The notes under the pieces are model-generated. The model did not search any database. It worked only from the letters and a program-made list of their open reading frames with translations, and was not told the DNA's origin. This document shows, piece after piece, positions 16,814-25,355 of a stretch of DNA of 64,000 nucleotides. Position 1 is the stretch's first letter, and each line of letters opens with the position of its first letter. Source of the stretch: Nostoc sp. NMS9 (GTDB lineage Bacteria; Cyanobacteriota; Cyanobacteriia; Cyanobacteriales; Nostocaceae). A program made the position numbers and the translations under genes. The stretch covers positions 124,001 through 188,000 of the forward strand of contig NZ_JABXKL010000071.1 of assembly GCF_017114995.1 (NCBI RefSeq). The letters are read 5' to 3'.

Positions 16814-17136
16814 ATGAATAACGTTCGGATTTTATCAATTGATGGTGGTGGCATTCGCGGCATTATTCCTTTAAAAGTACTTTAATATATTAGACCTCTT
16901 GCAAAAATCCTTGAATTACCCCTCTCGAACCCTCCCCAACACATCGGGGAGGGGGCAATATTTCAAGTTTCCCCCCTTTATAAGGGGGGATAAAGGGGAG
17001 TCTATTCGACTTATGCAAGAGGTCTACTGAACGCCAGACAGATAAGCAGATTCACGAGCTACTTGATGTGATCGGCGGAACATCAACAGGGATAATTATT
17101 GCTTTGGGTTTGAACTCTAAAATACCAGGCACATAA
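16814..17136 (+). pseudogene. Patatin-like phospholipase, interrupted N-terminal fragment
   Basis: ATG 16814 opens MNNVRILSIDGGGIRGIIPL, containing the patatin oxyanion motif GGGIRG. After 22 codons the frame meets TAA. A 136-bp MITE follows at 16891-17026. The gene then resumes with DKQIHELLDVIGGTSTGIII, containing the nucleophile elbow GTSTG, and stops at 17134-17136. The catalytic Asp-containing C-terminal two thirds are missing. It was inactivated by MITE insertion plus truncation. Confidence 0.8.
16891..17026. mobile_element. MITE, 136 bp, inside patatin fragment
   Basis: Terminal inverted repeats TAGACCTCTTGCA (16891-16903) and TGCAAGAGGTCTA (17014-17026) are perfect over 13 bp. If the outer TA is the duplicated target, the target type is that of IS630/Tc1-mariner elements. 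The interior is non-coding and holds a second foldback (cccccctttata / taagggggga). It needs a transposase in trans; none is present here. Confidence 0.8.
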
Positions 17137-17234
17137 AACTAGTAACATAAGTACAAAAAACTGTTTTTACAGTCTTGCTATGTTGGGATTTAGCTAGAAA
17201 TTAACTACATTTATATCTTGTCAAGGAGTTAAAT

Positions 17235-18539
17235 ATGTCTAATAAATATTTACGCAAAGTAGTTGCTAAAACCACTGATAGTGTAAGTTCTGGTGGCAAT
17301 ATAACCGGTTTTCTAGATACCATTTCTATTAATGATTCCGGTCTAGTAGCTTTTATTGGTAAATTTGGCAGCATACAAGATTTGCTGGTGGGAGATGGCT
17401 CTAATCCAATTCGGAATCTTTCTAGTAATTTTAGTACTAATAGCAGTTTTGCTGCGGGAGTTGAAATTAATAACAACAACCAAGTAGTAGCAATTGATCG
17501 CGGCAATGGATTTTCGGCAATTCGTCTCTGGGATGCAAATAATCCTGGTTCTTTCAGCAAGAACCTTGGCACTGCTAGGTTTCCACCTGACAATGTTGAT
17601 TTTGAAAATATTCTTTCGTTTCCTAGCCTCAATAATAAATCGCCAGTAGGTCAGGCAGTTTTCGCTGTAACTCCTAAAGGAGAATTCCCCAAGATTGCCC
17701 TAGCAACTTTGGCTAGTGATTCAGGTTTATTTGGAGGGAGAACATATAATCAAGCCATCTTAGCAAACAATAGTGGCGTTAGACCCGCAATCTCAGATAG
17801 TGGACTAATTGTCGCTAGAGACTTCAGTACCAAAATCATACTGCAAGATTATCAACTAAATATCACTGATGTTATTGCCAGTGATATTAAAGGCTTTACT
17901 TCGGTTGGACTTGCCCCTGGAATCAGTAACGATGGAAATGTAGTTGTCTTTTATGGCAATTATAGTGGAACAGGTGACGATCCCCTTCCAGGTTTGCAGC
18001 CTGGTGCAGGCAATGACAATCTCAATGCTGGAGCTGGCAATGACAGTCTCAATGGAGGAGCGGGGAATGACAGCCTGAGCGGTGGAACTGGAAACGATAC
18101 CTACATTGTTGACAGCTTGGGTGACAGTATCATCGAAAATGCCAATGAGGGGACTGATGCTGTCCAGTCTTCTGTTGATTGGACTTTAGGAGAAAACCTA
18201 GAGTATTTGATGCTAATAGGTACTGATGCGATTAATGGCACGGGCAACGCTTTGAACAACAGGATCAGTGGCAATACTGTTAACAATACTCTCATTGGTG
18301 GCAATGGCAATGACAGTCTGAACGGGCAGGCAGGCAATGACAATCTTGATGCTGGAGCTGGCAATGACAGTCTCAATGGAGGAGCAGATAACGATACCCT
18401 CAACGGTGGGGATGGCAATGACTACTTGTATGGTGAAGCAGGGATATCCTCAACGGTGGTGCTGGCAATGATTATTTTGACCCAGGCACAGGTATCGATA
18501 ATGTCGTGGGTGGTTTGGGCAATGACGATCTCTCTTTGA
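17235..18539 (+). CDS. RTX protein, upstream part of frameshifted gene
   Basis: A good ribosome site (AAGGAG) precedes ATG 17235. Residues 1-255 contain repeated beta-strand motifs (ISINDSGLVAFIG, VEINNNNQVVAI, PAISDSGLIVARD, PGISNDGNVVVFYG) that look like a propeller- or tandem-repeat-type domain. RTX nonapeptides follow, with a HemolysinCabind-type insert (DTYIVDSLGDSIIENANEGT). Near 18440 the frame is lost: after GEAG the sequence lacks four bases expected from neighbouring repeats, so translation ends with an unrelated tail at 18539. The continuation is in the next entry. Confidence 0.75.
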   Translation: MSNKYLRKVVAKTTDSVSSGGNITGFLDTISINDSGLVAFIGKFGSIQDLLVGDGSNPIRNLSSNFSTNSSFAAGVEINNNNQVVAIDRGNGFSAIRLWDANNPGSFSKNLGTARFPPDNVDFENILSFPSLNNKSPVGQAVFAVTPKGEFPKIALATLASDSGLFGGRTYNQAILANNSGVRPAISDSGLIVARDFSTKIILQDYQLNITDVIASDIKGFTSVGLAPGISNDGNVVVFYGNYSGTGDDPLPGLQPGAGNDNLNAGAGNDSLNGGAGNDSLSGGTGNDTYIVDSLGDSIIENANEGTDAVQSSVDWTLGENLEYLMLIGTDAINGTGNALNNRISGNTVNNTLIGGNGNDSLNGQAGNDNLDAGAGNDSLNGGADNDTLNGGDGNDYLYGEAGISSTVVLAMIILTQAQVSIMSWVVWAMTISL

Positions 18540-19369
18540 ACCTGTCCTCAGCTATTGGCGATATCGTGGTGAACTACACCAACTCTAATGCAGGTACAGT
18601 CTCGAATGGCACAACATTTAGTGAGATTGAAAGCATCAATTTAACTACAGGTAGTGGTAACGACATAATTAATCTCAGTGCGGCTGTTGACAGCAATGTT
18701 CATGGTGGGTCAGGTCAGGACACTATTACTACGGGTGCTGGTAACGATTACCTGTATGGTGAAGCGGGTAATGACACCCTCAATAGTGGTGCTGGTAACG
18801 ATTACCTTTATGGTGATATCGGCAATGATTATCTTGATGGCAATGCTGGCAGCGATCGGCTCTACGGTGAAGATGGCAACGATACCCTCAACGGTGGGGA
18901 TGGCAATGACAGTCTCAATGGAGGAGCAGGTAACGATACCCTCAACGGTGGTGCTGGCAATGATTATTTTGACCCAGGCACAGGTATCGATAATGTCGTG
19001 GGTGGTTTGGGCAATGATGGCAATGACGTATTCACAGGAAGTACTGGTGCTGATATCTTTGTTCTCAACAGTCCTAACCAGGGTGTTGATAGAATTACGG
19101 ACTTCTCAAGTGTTGATGATACACTTCATGTTTCTGCTGCGGGTTTTGGCGGTGGGTTGACTGCGGGTGCTTCTATTGTTGCAGAGCAAATCCTCATCGG
19201 TAGTAGTTCAGTTGCGGCGACTAGTGCTAGTCAGCGATTTATTTACAACACTTCTACTGGTGCACTGTTCTTTGATGCTGATGGTAATCAAACTGGGTCT
19301 AGTGCGGTGCAGATAGCAACGCTATCTAATAAACCTTTAATTGATGGAGGTGATATTTTCATCATCTAA
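18443..19369 (+). CDS. RTX protein, downstream part with secretion module
   Basis: In the +1-shifted frame the protein continues DILNGGAGNDYFDPGTG, with more RTX repeats. It ends in a C-terminal module (DIFVLNSPNQGVDRITDF ... VSAAGFGGGL ... QRFIYNTSTGALFFDADG) homologous to that of the first RTX protein at 3188-5998. Without the frameshift the two parts would form one protein of about 710 residues. As the sequence stands, the first part lacks its export signal, so the gene is probably inactive or phase-variable, unless the shift is an assembly error. Confidence 0.75.
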   Translation, partial: DILNGGAGNDYFDPGTGIDNVVGGLGNDDLSLNLSSAIGDIVVNYTNSNAGTVSNGTTFSEIESINLTTGSGNDIINLSAAVDSNVHGGSGQDTITTGAGNDYLYGEAGNDTLNSGAGNDYLYGDIGNDYLDGNAGSDRLYGEDGNDTLNGGDGNDSLNGGAGNDTLNGGAGNDYFDPGTGIDNVVGGLGNDGNDVFTGSTGADIFVLNSPNQGVDRITDFSSVDDTLHVSAAGFGGGLTAGASIVAEQILIGSSSVAATSASQRFIYNTSTGALFFDADGNQTGSSAVQIATLSNKPLIDGGDIFII

Positions 19370-19487
19370 TTTAAAATTGCTATAACAATATTTCTAATTT
19401 CTTCTTATTTCTTCCCTGGTATTACAGGAGTATGCTTACCAGAAAAGAAAAATCAGAGTAAAAGTGAAAGGAATAAAGCTCGATATA

Positions 19488-19506
19488 GGGGAGGTTTAGC
19501 CTCCCC
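19488..19506 (+). terminator. Hairpin after RTX gene
   Basis: GGGGAGG-TTTAG-CCTCCCC forms a 7-bp GC-rich stem about 120 bp after the second RTX stop codon. It is the first stable hairpin downstream. Confidence 0.45.
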
Positions 19507-19953
19507 CAAACAACTAGCAAGGAGTGTGACTAGTTAATAAGGTGTAGTCGAGATAGCCTTGCCAGTAGTCGCCGGAGCTATCCTTTAGTCACATCTTTCT
19601 TAACAAAAGAGTATCAGTCTAGGAATGAGATAGAGCAGTAGTTTGAGTGAGAGAAGGCAAGGATTGAGAGAAGTGCGATCGCAGTAAAAGTAATAGAAGT
19701 TAACAATAATATTGAAGAGATTTAACGATAAATAGCGGAAAATGGAATTAAATAATAATTAAGTTACATAAATACAACGTTGTTTATATAAGGGAGAGTT
19801 AGGATTTTATCGTTGGGTTGGCTGGGGAATTATCGCTCATAATTTAACTATTATTAGCCGATTTGTTTGAAATTATTACTATCAATTAAATTTGAGGATG
19901 ATTTTTAATTATCCTATCAAATTTAGCGGGATAATATAGTTAAAACTGGCTTG

Positions 19954-19996
19954 GTTAATAATCACTAGTTATATGTACCAACTAGTGATTATTAAC
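19954..19996. terminator. 17-bp perfect inverted repeat
   Basis: GTTAATAATCACTAGTT (19954-19970) and AACTAGTGATTATTAAC (19980-19996) pair perfectly around a 9-base loop, 61 bp beyond the stop of the minus-strand ATPase gene. On either strand the stem would form a strong hairpin. It may be a bidirectional terminator or a protein-binding palindrome. Confidence 0.5.
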
Positions 19997-20057
19997 AAAT
20001 TTTTATATCTGATTTGTTCAGCAGTTTCGCACTCCTGACTAGTCTAAACTCCAGCAC

Positions 20058-21632
20058 TCATGGTTGATGTAGTAATTGCTTTGAGGTCACTGAACAGTGC
20101 TTTTTATACTCGAAAGTCACCATCGCCAATCCTAAAACAACTATTAATGCCCAACCGAACGCGCCTAGAAAAAATAATCTTTGAAATCTAGCTGCTTTTT
20201 GCTCTTGAACTAGTCGAGCTTTAACTTCTTTAGTTCGTTCTGCTTCTAACCATGTCTCAACTTCTCGCCGATCGCATTCTTGGCTAGTTGCTAAAAACTG
20301 ATAATCCAAATCGCTCAAGCTTTTGCCTTGCGACCAAGCTAGAGCTTCATGTAAAGCTGTCCCCCGTAATAGTCGGGAATTATCACAGCGATCTGAGGCT
20401 ACCCAAGCGTTGAATGCTTGGGAGTAGGGTCGTAATTTTGCTAGTTGTTTTTCTACCCAAATTTGGTTAAAAACCTCTTCATAAATCCGGTTCTTTACTA
20501 TCAGTTGCCCTTGCTGCTTGGTTACTAAACCCGACAACATCAGTTCTATTTGTTCTTCTCCATCATCACAAGCTATCTGAATTCCTTGTAAAATTTGCTG
20601 GTACAATCCCAGCAAACCTCCAGCACGTTGCTCATTTATCAGCAGGCGATCACGGATTGTTTTCAAATGCTCTGGATCGTCTTTTGCTTCCCATTTCTCA
20701 ATAATATGGGTTTGCACTAGCTTTTCTAAAATTAGCAAGGGAAATTGGTAATAAAAATTTATCAGATGTTGATTAATAATCGGTAAATGGTTATCCAATT
20801 TATAACGCTCATCAACTTCTAGGCTTCTCTGCTCTTGAACATTTTTGCTTCCAGAATTTCTTTCTTGCACCACTATCTGACAGAGCTTTTGAGTCATAAA
20901 TGGCTGACCATTTGTCCAAACCAAAATTTCTTTGAGAACTACCATCGGATTAGCTACTTTACTTTCTAAACCTGCGGCTAATGGCTGAACTTCCGATAAA
21001 TTAAAACCGTGCAATTCAATAGATTTACCAATATTAAATGGGGTACAGTTGCGATCGGCAATCAAATCTGAAGGTGTTGCGACTCCGAAGAGTGCCCAAG
21101 TTAGGCGGTTATATTCTGGATTTTCGGCTCGTTGATTGTAGCATGAGCGAATTAGGGTAAAAAAATCGACGACAGGGAAATTTAAACCTAAAACACTATC
21201 AATTTCATCAATAAAAATAAATATTTTTTCAGCTTTTAGTTCAACTAATAAAATGTCTTCAACAAACTGGCTCAATCGCTGTAATGCAGGTAAATCTTCA
21301 CGCTCCGACCACCAGGTTTTTATATTAACTTTGCTAAAGAGATTAAAGCTTCTTAATAAATCAACTACTATGCCCTTATACCATTGAGCAGGAGTAATAT
21401 TGCCGTTGCCAATGCGAGTCATATCAATAGAAGCACAACTGTAGCCTGCTTGTTCTAATCTATGCCTTGTTTGTAACCGCAAGCTAGATTTACCCATTTG
21501 TCGGGAACTAAATACATAACAAAATTCACCTTGAATTAAAGCATTATAAAGTTCAAAGTCAGCCTGCCGTTCTACATAGCTAGGAGCATCAACTTTGAGA
21601 CTACCGCCAATTTGATATTCGTACTTATTCAT
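20058..21632 (-). CDS. AAA-like ATPase with C-terminal membrane anchor
   Basis: The 524-residue protein has the AAA-like NTPase domain widespread in cyanobacteria: Walker A FSSRQMGKSSL at ~residue 42, Walker B IFIFIDEIDSVL at ~140, and sensor-like segments. A linker (LRPYSQAFNAWVASD) and one transmembrane helix near the C-terminus (FFLGAFGWALIVVLGLAMV) follow. In relatives this helix is usually followed by WD40 or other repeats; here only about 15 residues remain, so it is either a short form or truncated. It starts 5 bp after the upstream gene's stop, so the two are surely cotranscribed. A role in signal-transducing or defence-type NTPase systems is inferred. Confidence 0.8.
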   Translation of the reverse strand: MNKYEYQIGGSLKVDAPSYVERQADFELYNALIQGEFCYVFSSRQMGKSSLRLQTRHRLEQAGYSCASIDMTRIGNGNITPAQWYKGIVVDLLRSFNLFSKVNIKTWWSEREDLPALQRLSQFVEDILLVELKAEKIFIFIDEIDSVLGLNFPVVDFFTLIRSCYNQRAENPEYNRLTWALFGVATPSDLIADRNCTPFNIGKSIELHGFNLSEVQPLAAGLESKVANPMVVLKEILVWTNGQPFMTQKLCQIVVQERNSGSKNVQEQRSLEVDERYKLDNHLPIINQHLINFYYQFPLLILEKLVQTHIIEKWEAKDDPEHLKTIRDRLLINEQRAGGLLGLYQQILQGIQIACDDGEEQIELMLSGLVTKQQGQLIVKNRIYEEVFNQIWVEKQLAKLRPYSQAFNAWVASDRCDNSRLLRGTALHEALAWSQGKSLSDLDYQFLATSQECDRREVETWLEAERTKEVKARLVQEQKAARFQRLFFLGAFGWALIVVLGLAMVTFEYKKHCSVTSKQLLHQP

Positions 21633-21637
21633 AGCAT

Positions 21638-23080
21638 TTAGGTTAATTGCTCTTGGAAATATAGCTGATACAAATCACAGCTAGGCATTGCCTGATTTCC
21701 TTCAAGTTTTACCAAACCCATACTTTCTAATTTATAAGCAGCGATCGCTTCTAATTGCACACTTGTTGGAGAGGTAACTACCCGTTTGAGTGCGATCGCA
21801 AGTTCTGGATGTTCTTGGAGATTGGCTAAATGATGCCGTAAATAGTTGCTATAGATGCCAGCAATTGTGGGAGCTTCTTTTAATAGCTGCTCTAGGGTTA
21901 CTGTTTGATGTCCCAGGTTATAAAGAGCCAGACGAGCTAAATAAGGATGACCACCAATCATTGCTAGTAGAGGAGCCAGCTTTTGCAATCCTTTCTCACC
22001 TTTAGCCCAATCGAGTCCATGACGCACTGCCAATTCTTGCATCTGCTCTAAACTAAATTCTGGTAACTTAATCGGTAGCCCCACATTGAAAGGAGATTGA
22101 TTAATATCTAACGGGATATAAGCTTCAGTGGCATGAACTACTATTAGTCGGAGTTTTTGCCAGATTTCTAATTCGGAAGCATCTTCATACCAAGAACGCA
22201 GTAGTGGGAGAAAATCCCTAGAGATTTCTGGATACTCGAAAATTCGATTCACTTCATCCAAAGCTAAAACTACCGGAGCGTCGATTTTCTCCAGCAAATA
22301 CTCCTGTAAATACAATGTGCAGCTAACTTTGCTGCCAATATCTTCATCCCAATAATCATCTAGTCTAATCTCTAGGTTCAACTGCCGACTGACGTTAGCG
22401 CAAAACCAGCGTAAGAATTTTTCCAAGCTAGTGAAAACTTGACTATCTGCCCTCTGTAAACCGATTTGTACGGTGTGTACCCCAGTCTGTTTGGCATGAG
22501 TAAGAATTCTGTGCATTAGGGACGTTTTTCCCATTTTGCTGGGGGCTTTGATTCTGATTAGGCTTCCAGGTTTATTGATTTCGGTATAGGTGCGTTCTTC
22601 AATTGGCGGACGCTCTATGTAAAAAAAGGAATTTAGGGGCACTGAGCCACCAGGATTTTCTAAGAAGTCGAGATTAAGGTCTGGGGTTATTCTCTCGTCT
22701 TGCTTTTTGATCGCCAAAGAAGACCCTGATATCGCATCTTTGGCTCTGCTTGTTGGCTGAGACTGTCTCAAGACTGCTGGCACAGGTTGTAGTTTTTCTG
22801 ACAAAACGCTATTTTGCGTAGGTAAAGCCCGCTGGAGGCTTCGCCGTCTCAATACTGAGCGAAAATTACTTTTTGTCACCTCCTCCCCGAAAGCTTGTGA
22901 AAGTAGCTTCCATAACTTAGAACCAACATCTTTTATATAATTAGCATCGTAACCACAGCTTTCGGCGATATCTGGATAAGTTTGTCCTTCCCAAGCTTGA
23001 CGAAATATTATTTCCTGAACATCACTTAAGCCATGTTCAAGAAACGTATCTAAAATTACTAGTGCTTCTTCTATATTCAT
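21638..23080 (-). CDS. vMAP-type HTH plus AAA-like ATPase
   Basis: The 480-residue soluble protein begins with a helix-turn-helix region (LSDVQEIIFRQAWEGQTYPD ... YIKDVGSKLWKLLSQAFGE), known from vWA-MoxR-associated proteins (vMAP). A ~90-residue disordered linker leads to an AAA-like ATPase with Walker A APSKMGKTSLM, Walker B VVLALDEVNRIF and a winged-helix-like C-terminus. The gene is the first of a two-gene operon with the membrane-anchored ATPase downstream. Proteins with this N-terminus occur in predicted NTP-dependent conflict and signalling systems. No nuclease, protease or other effector domain is visible in either gene. Confidence 0.8.
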   Translation of the reverse strand: MNIEEALVILDTFLEHGLSDVQEIIFRQAWEGQTYPDIAESCGYDANYIKDVGSKLWKLLSQAFGEEVTKSNFRSVLRRRSLQRALPTQNSVLSEKLQPVPAVLRQSQPTSRAKDAISGSSLAIKKQDERITPDLNLDFLENPGGSVPLNSFFYIERPPIEERTYTEINKPGSLIRIKAPSKMGKTSLMHRILTHAKQTGVHTVQIGLQRADSQVFTSLEKFLRWFCANVSRQLNLEIRLDDYWDEDIGSKVSCTLYLQEYLLEKIDAPVVLALDEVNRIFEYPEISRDFLPLLRSWYEDASELEIWQKLRLIVVHATEAYIPLDINQSPFNVGLPIKLPEFSLEQMQELAVRHGLDWAKGEKGLQKLAPLLAMIGGHPYLARLALYNLGHQTVTLEQLLKEAPTIAGIYSNYLRHHLANLQEHPELAIALKRVVTSPTSVQLEAIAAYKLESMGLVKLEGNQAMPSCDLYQLYFQEQLT

Positions 23081-23142
23081 TTGTAAAAAGCATAAAGTTT
23101 GTTTTAAATAAGACTTTAGCGGAATTTTTCATATTTTTTTCC

Positions 23143-23395
23143 TTATTTACTTAAATTTAAACAGTTAGCTTCATTAATGTGCAATCCACCTGCTGTGAGA
23201 TTATCCCTTACTTTTAGCGGGCGATGTCTGACGACAAGCTGCTCTGCGTCTACGCAACACAAAGCATAGTTTTTATCTTTGATTTTGAAATAAACCGCAA
23301 CGCCTGGATCGTCTGGTTCCTTGTGCTTTGCATAGAGTAAACTGTCTTGGCGCGTTGGTACATTACTAGAGATGACAATATTCTTTTGTTAACGC
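23143..23395 (-). pseudogene. Phage/plasmid J-domain-like protein fragment
   Basis: A frame open from a stop at about 23390 reads NIVISSNVPTRQDSLLYAKH, then KEPDDPGVAVYFKIKDK. This pattern ('SSN-x-x-T-R-x-D ... EP-x-D-x-G-VAVYF') is typical of the N-terminus of J-domain proteins in phages and mobile elements. The usual continuation with a conserved 'CDRW' segment and the J domain is missing; the reading ends in unrelated residues at 23143. No start codon is present. I read it as a mobile-element relic. The rest of the 23081-23635 gap is empty. Confidence 0.4.
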
Positions 23396-23635
23396 CTTCA
23401 TCTGTGGTTTGCCCAAACCGCCCATTTTTTCTAGCAGACTCTGTACAATTTACATATAGCTATCGTTCCGATGCTTGTTTGTTCTAATCAGCACCCTAAT
23501 GGATCGATAGCTTTCTTGTGGATTGGCTGAATTAAAAACTGTCTGGAGTATTGCTCTATTGTATTTGCAGTTTATTTATCGTTCCCAGATTGAAGTCTAG
23601 GAAAACCAGTAACGAGTGTAAGTAGGAGATGATTT

Positions 23636-24448
23636 ATGCCGAGATGGAACGCAGAGAAAAAACAAGCGTATCGAACCGAGGTAATTCAACGCATTACCGC
23701 AGCGATGCCCTCAGTAATGCAGGAATATGCCTCAATTAATTGGGCGGAGGAACTCAAAGGCTACCATACCGAGCATGAATATTACCCTGACTACATCCAC
23801 GCTCCCATTCATGGGGCAACTGATTCTTACACCAACCCTCAGTCGTGTTTAGCGTGGGATGCTGCAATGGATACGATTATTCCCATGAGCCACAATGTTA
23901 GTTGTCAGCAGTTGCGCGAGACAATGGCTGAACTAATTCCTCAAGACGCTCAAATTGAGACGGTGCTAGAGCTTGGTGCAGGTACGGCTGGTGCAGCGTT
24001 AGCCCTGGCACAGCGATTTCCACAGGCCACTTTTGGCATTACTGATGTTTCACCTTACATGCTGGTGATTAGTCAGCACAAGTTTAACAAGGCTGGGTTT
24101 AGTGAGCGGGCATCGTTCGAGCAGGTGGACGCCCGTAACACTGGCTACCCTGACAACTCCTTCGATCTTGTCACATCATCACTACTCTTTCACGAGACGC
24201 CTAAAGAATGGACGCCTAAGATTCTTAAGGAGATGTACCGCATCACCAAACCCGGTGGTTGGGTACTATACGCTGATACCTATCGGGGTGAATACGCCCT
24301 GAGCGCTTCTTTTCAAGAACCGTGGTTGGATGACTTTATCCATTTCAACTTCGAGTACGAGTTTGCGAAAGCAGGTTTTACAGAACTCAATTACATCCGC
24401 TATGCCGTGGGTTTGTGGTATATGGTTGGCCGGAAGCTAGAAATGTGA
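23636..24448 (+). CDS. Class I SAM-dependent methyltransferase
   Basis: The 270-residue soluble enzyme has the Rossmann-fold SAM site: motif I VLELGAGTAGAALALA at ~108-123, an acidic motif II (FGITDVSPYML), DARNTGYPDNSFDLVTSS (motif IV region) and TKPGGWVLYAD (motif V/VI). About 100 N-terminal residues precede the fold. It starts at ATG 23636 after GTAGGAG. The acceptor substrate cannot be deduced. It stands alone, 250 bp before a Uma2-family gene on the same strand. Confidence 0.85.
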   Translation: MPRWNAEKKQAYRTEVIQRITAAMPSVMQEYASINWAEELKGYHTEHEYYPDYIHAPIHGATDSYTNPQSCLAWDAAMDTIIPMSHNVSCQQLRETMAELIPQDAQIETVLELGAGTAGAALALAQRFPQATFGITDVSPYMLVISQHKFNKAGFSERASFEQVDARNTGYPDNSFDLVTSSLLFHETPKEWTPKILKEMYRITKPGGWVLYADTYRGEYALSASFQEPWLDDFIHFNFEYEFAKAGFTELNYIRYAVGLWYMVGRKLEM

Positions 24449-24692
24449 GGATAAAACAAGCGCTTTAAGGCAGAAGGGTTTTAAGAGTTTGCCTGTCGTC
24501 GTAGAACTTGTGACAAAGATTCAGATCCAACTTGAAGACAAGATTGTGATGTAAAGGTTCTGTAACCCAAGAAACACAGGAATTTCTATTGATCGCGATC
24601 ATATCTCTCAATGCAAGTAGAATAATGAAACGATCGCCCCATCGCCCTCCAAACCTGATTATTTCTAATCTGGAAACAAACTGGAGACTCAA

Positions 24693-25289
24693 ATGACCCC
24701 AGCAACGATAGCAACACCAAAAAAAGAATCACCTCTTCTGTTTGAGGGAATGACCTGGAGAGAGTTCAAAGCAGTTGAGCAATTGTTAGACCGTCCAGGA
24801 TATCGGCTCTCTTTTCTGAATGGAATTCTGGAAATACGACGAATGCCTGGAGAACCACACGAAACCGTTAAAGAAAGGATCGGTGCTTTGTTAGAGCTTT
24901 ACCTGCTCATGGCAGGGTTCGACTTTACTCCAACTGGCTCAATGACTCTGGAAAGTGAAACAGTCGCCGTCAAGCGAGAGGCAGATAAATCTTATAAACT
25001 TGCTCCTGGTCGGATGCTACCCGATCTGGCGATCGAGGTGGTGTTTTCCAGTGGCGGCATCAACAAACTGGATGCATACAAGCGGTTGAAGATCAAGGAA
25101 GTGTGGTTTTGGGAAGATGGTGTGTTAGAAGTCTATCATCTGCGGGGAGAAGGCAATACACTTCACTATGAAAAGGTTTCTAGTAGTGAAGAGGTGAAAG
25201 GAATCGATCTAGATTTGTTGTTACGTTGCATGAATATGGTGAATCACGTAGAGGCGATCAAGACTTTTCAACAGGCGCTCCAGAAATAA
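24693..25289 (+). CDS. Uma2-family (DUF820) putative endonuclease
   Basis: The 198-residue protein has the Uma2 hallmarks: FEGMTWREFKAVEQLL at the N-terminus, SFLNGILEIRRMPGEPHE, the acidic EADKSY site, PDLAIEVVFSSGGINKL and LKIKEVWFWEDGVLEVY. These form a PD-(D/E)xK-like core. The family is hugely expanded in cyanobacteria, and a nuclease function is predicted but poorly tested. The stop lies at 25287-25289. It is a single gene without obvious partners. Confidence 0.88.
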   Translation: MTPATIATPKKESPLLFEGMTWREFKAVEQLLDRPGYRLSFLNGILEIRRMPGEPHETVKERIGALLELYLLMAGFDFTPTGSMTLESETVAVKREADKSYKLAPGRMLPDLAIEVVFSSGGINKLDAYKRLKIKEVWFWEDGVLEVYHLRGEGNTLHYEKVSSSEEVKGIDLDLLLRCMNMVNHVEAIKTFQQALQK

Positions 25290-25355
25290 GCGATCGCACA
25301 TACTTATGGGATGCTGGGTTTCACGCTTGAAAACTGCTGTGAAAAACGATTTTGT

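Larger units (their letters stand above)
19370..20057. other. Intergenic between convergent genes
   Basis: This 690-bp stretch contains two hairpins, listed separately, and AT-rich sequence. At 19500-19600 a moderately GC-rich stretch (tgtagtcgagatagcc) might be transcribed, but I cannot assign an RNA family. Confidence 0.4.

Noticed and set aside
24465..24692. 75-codon minus-strand ORF between methyltransferase and Uma2 genes
   Set aside because: No motif or ribosome site; it overlaps the expected Uma2 promoter region.
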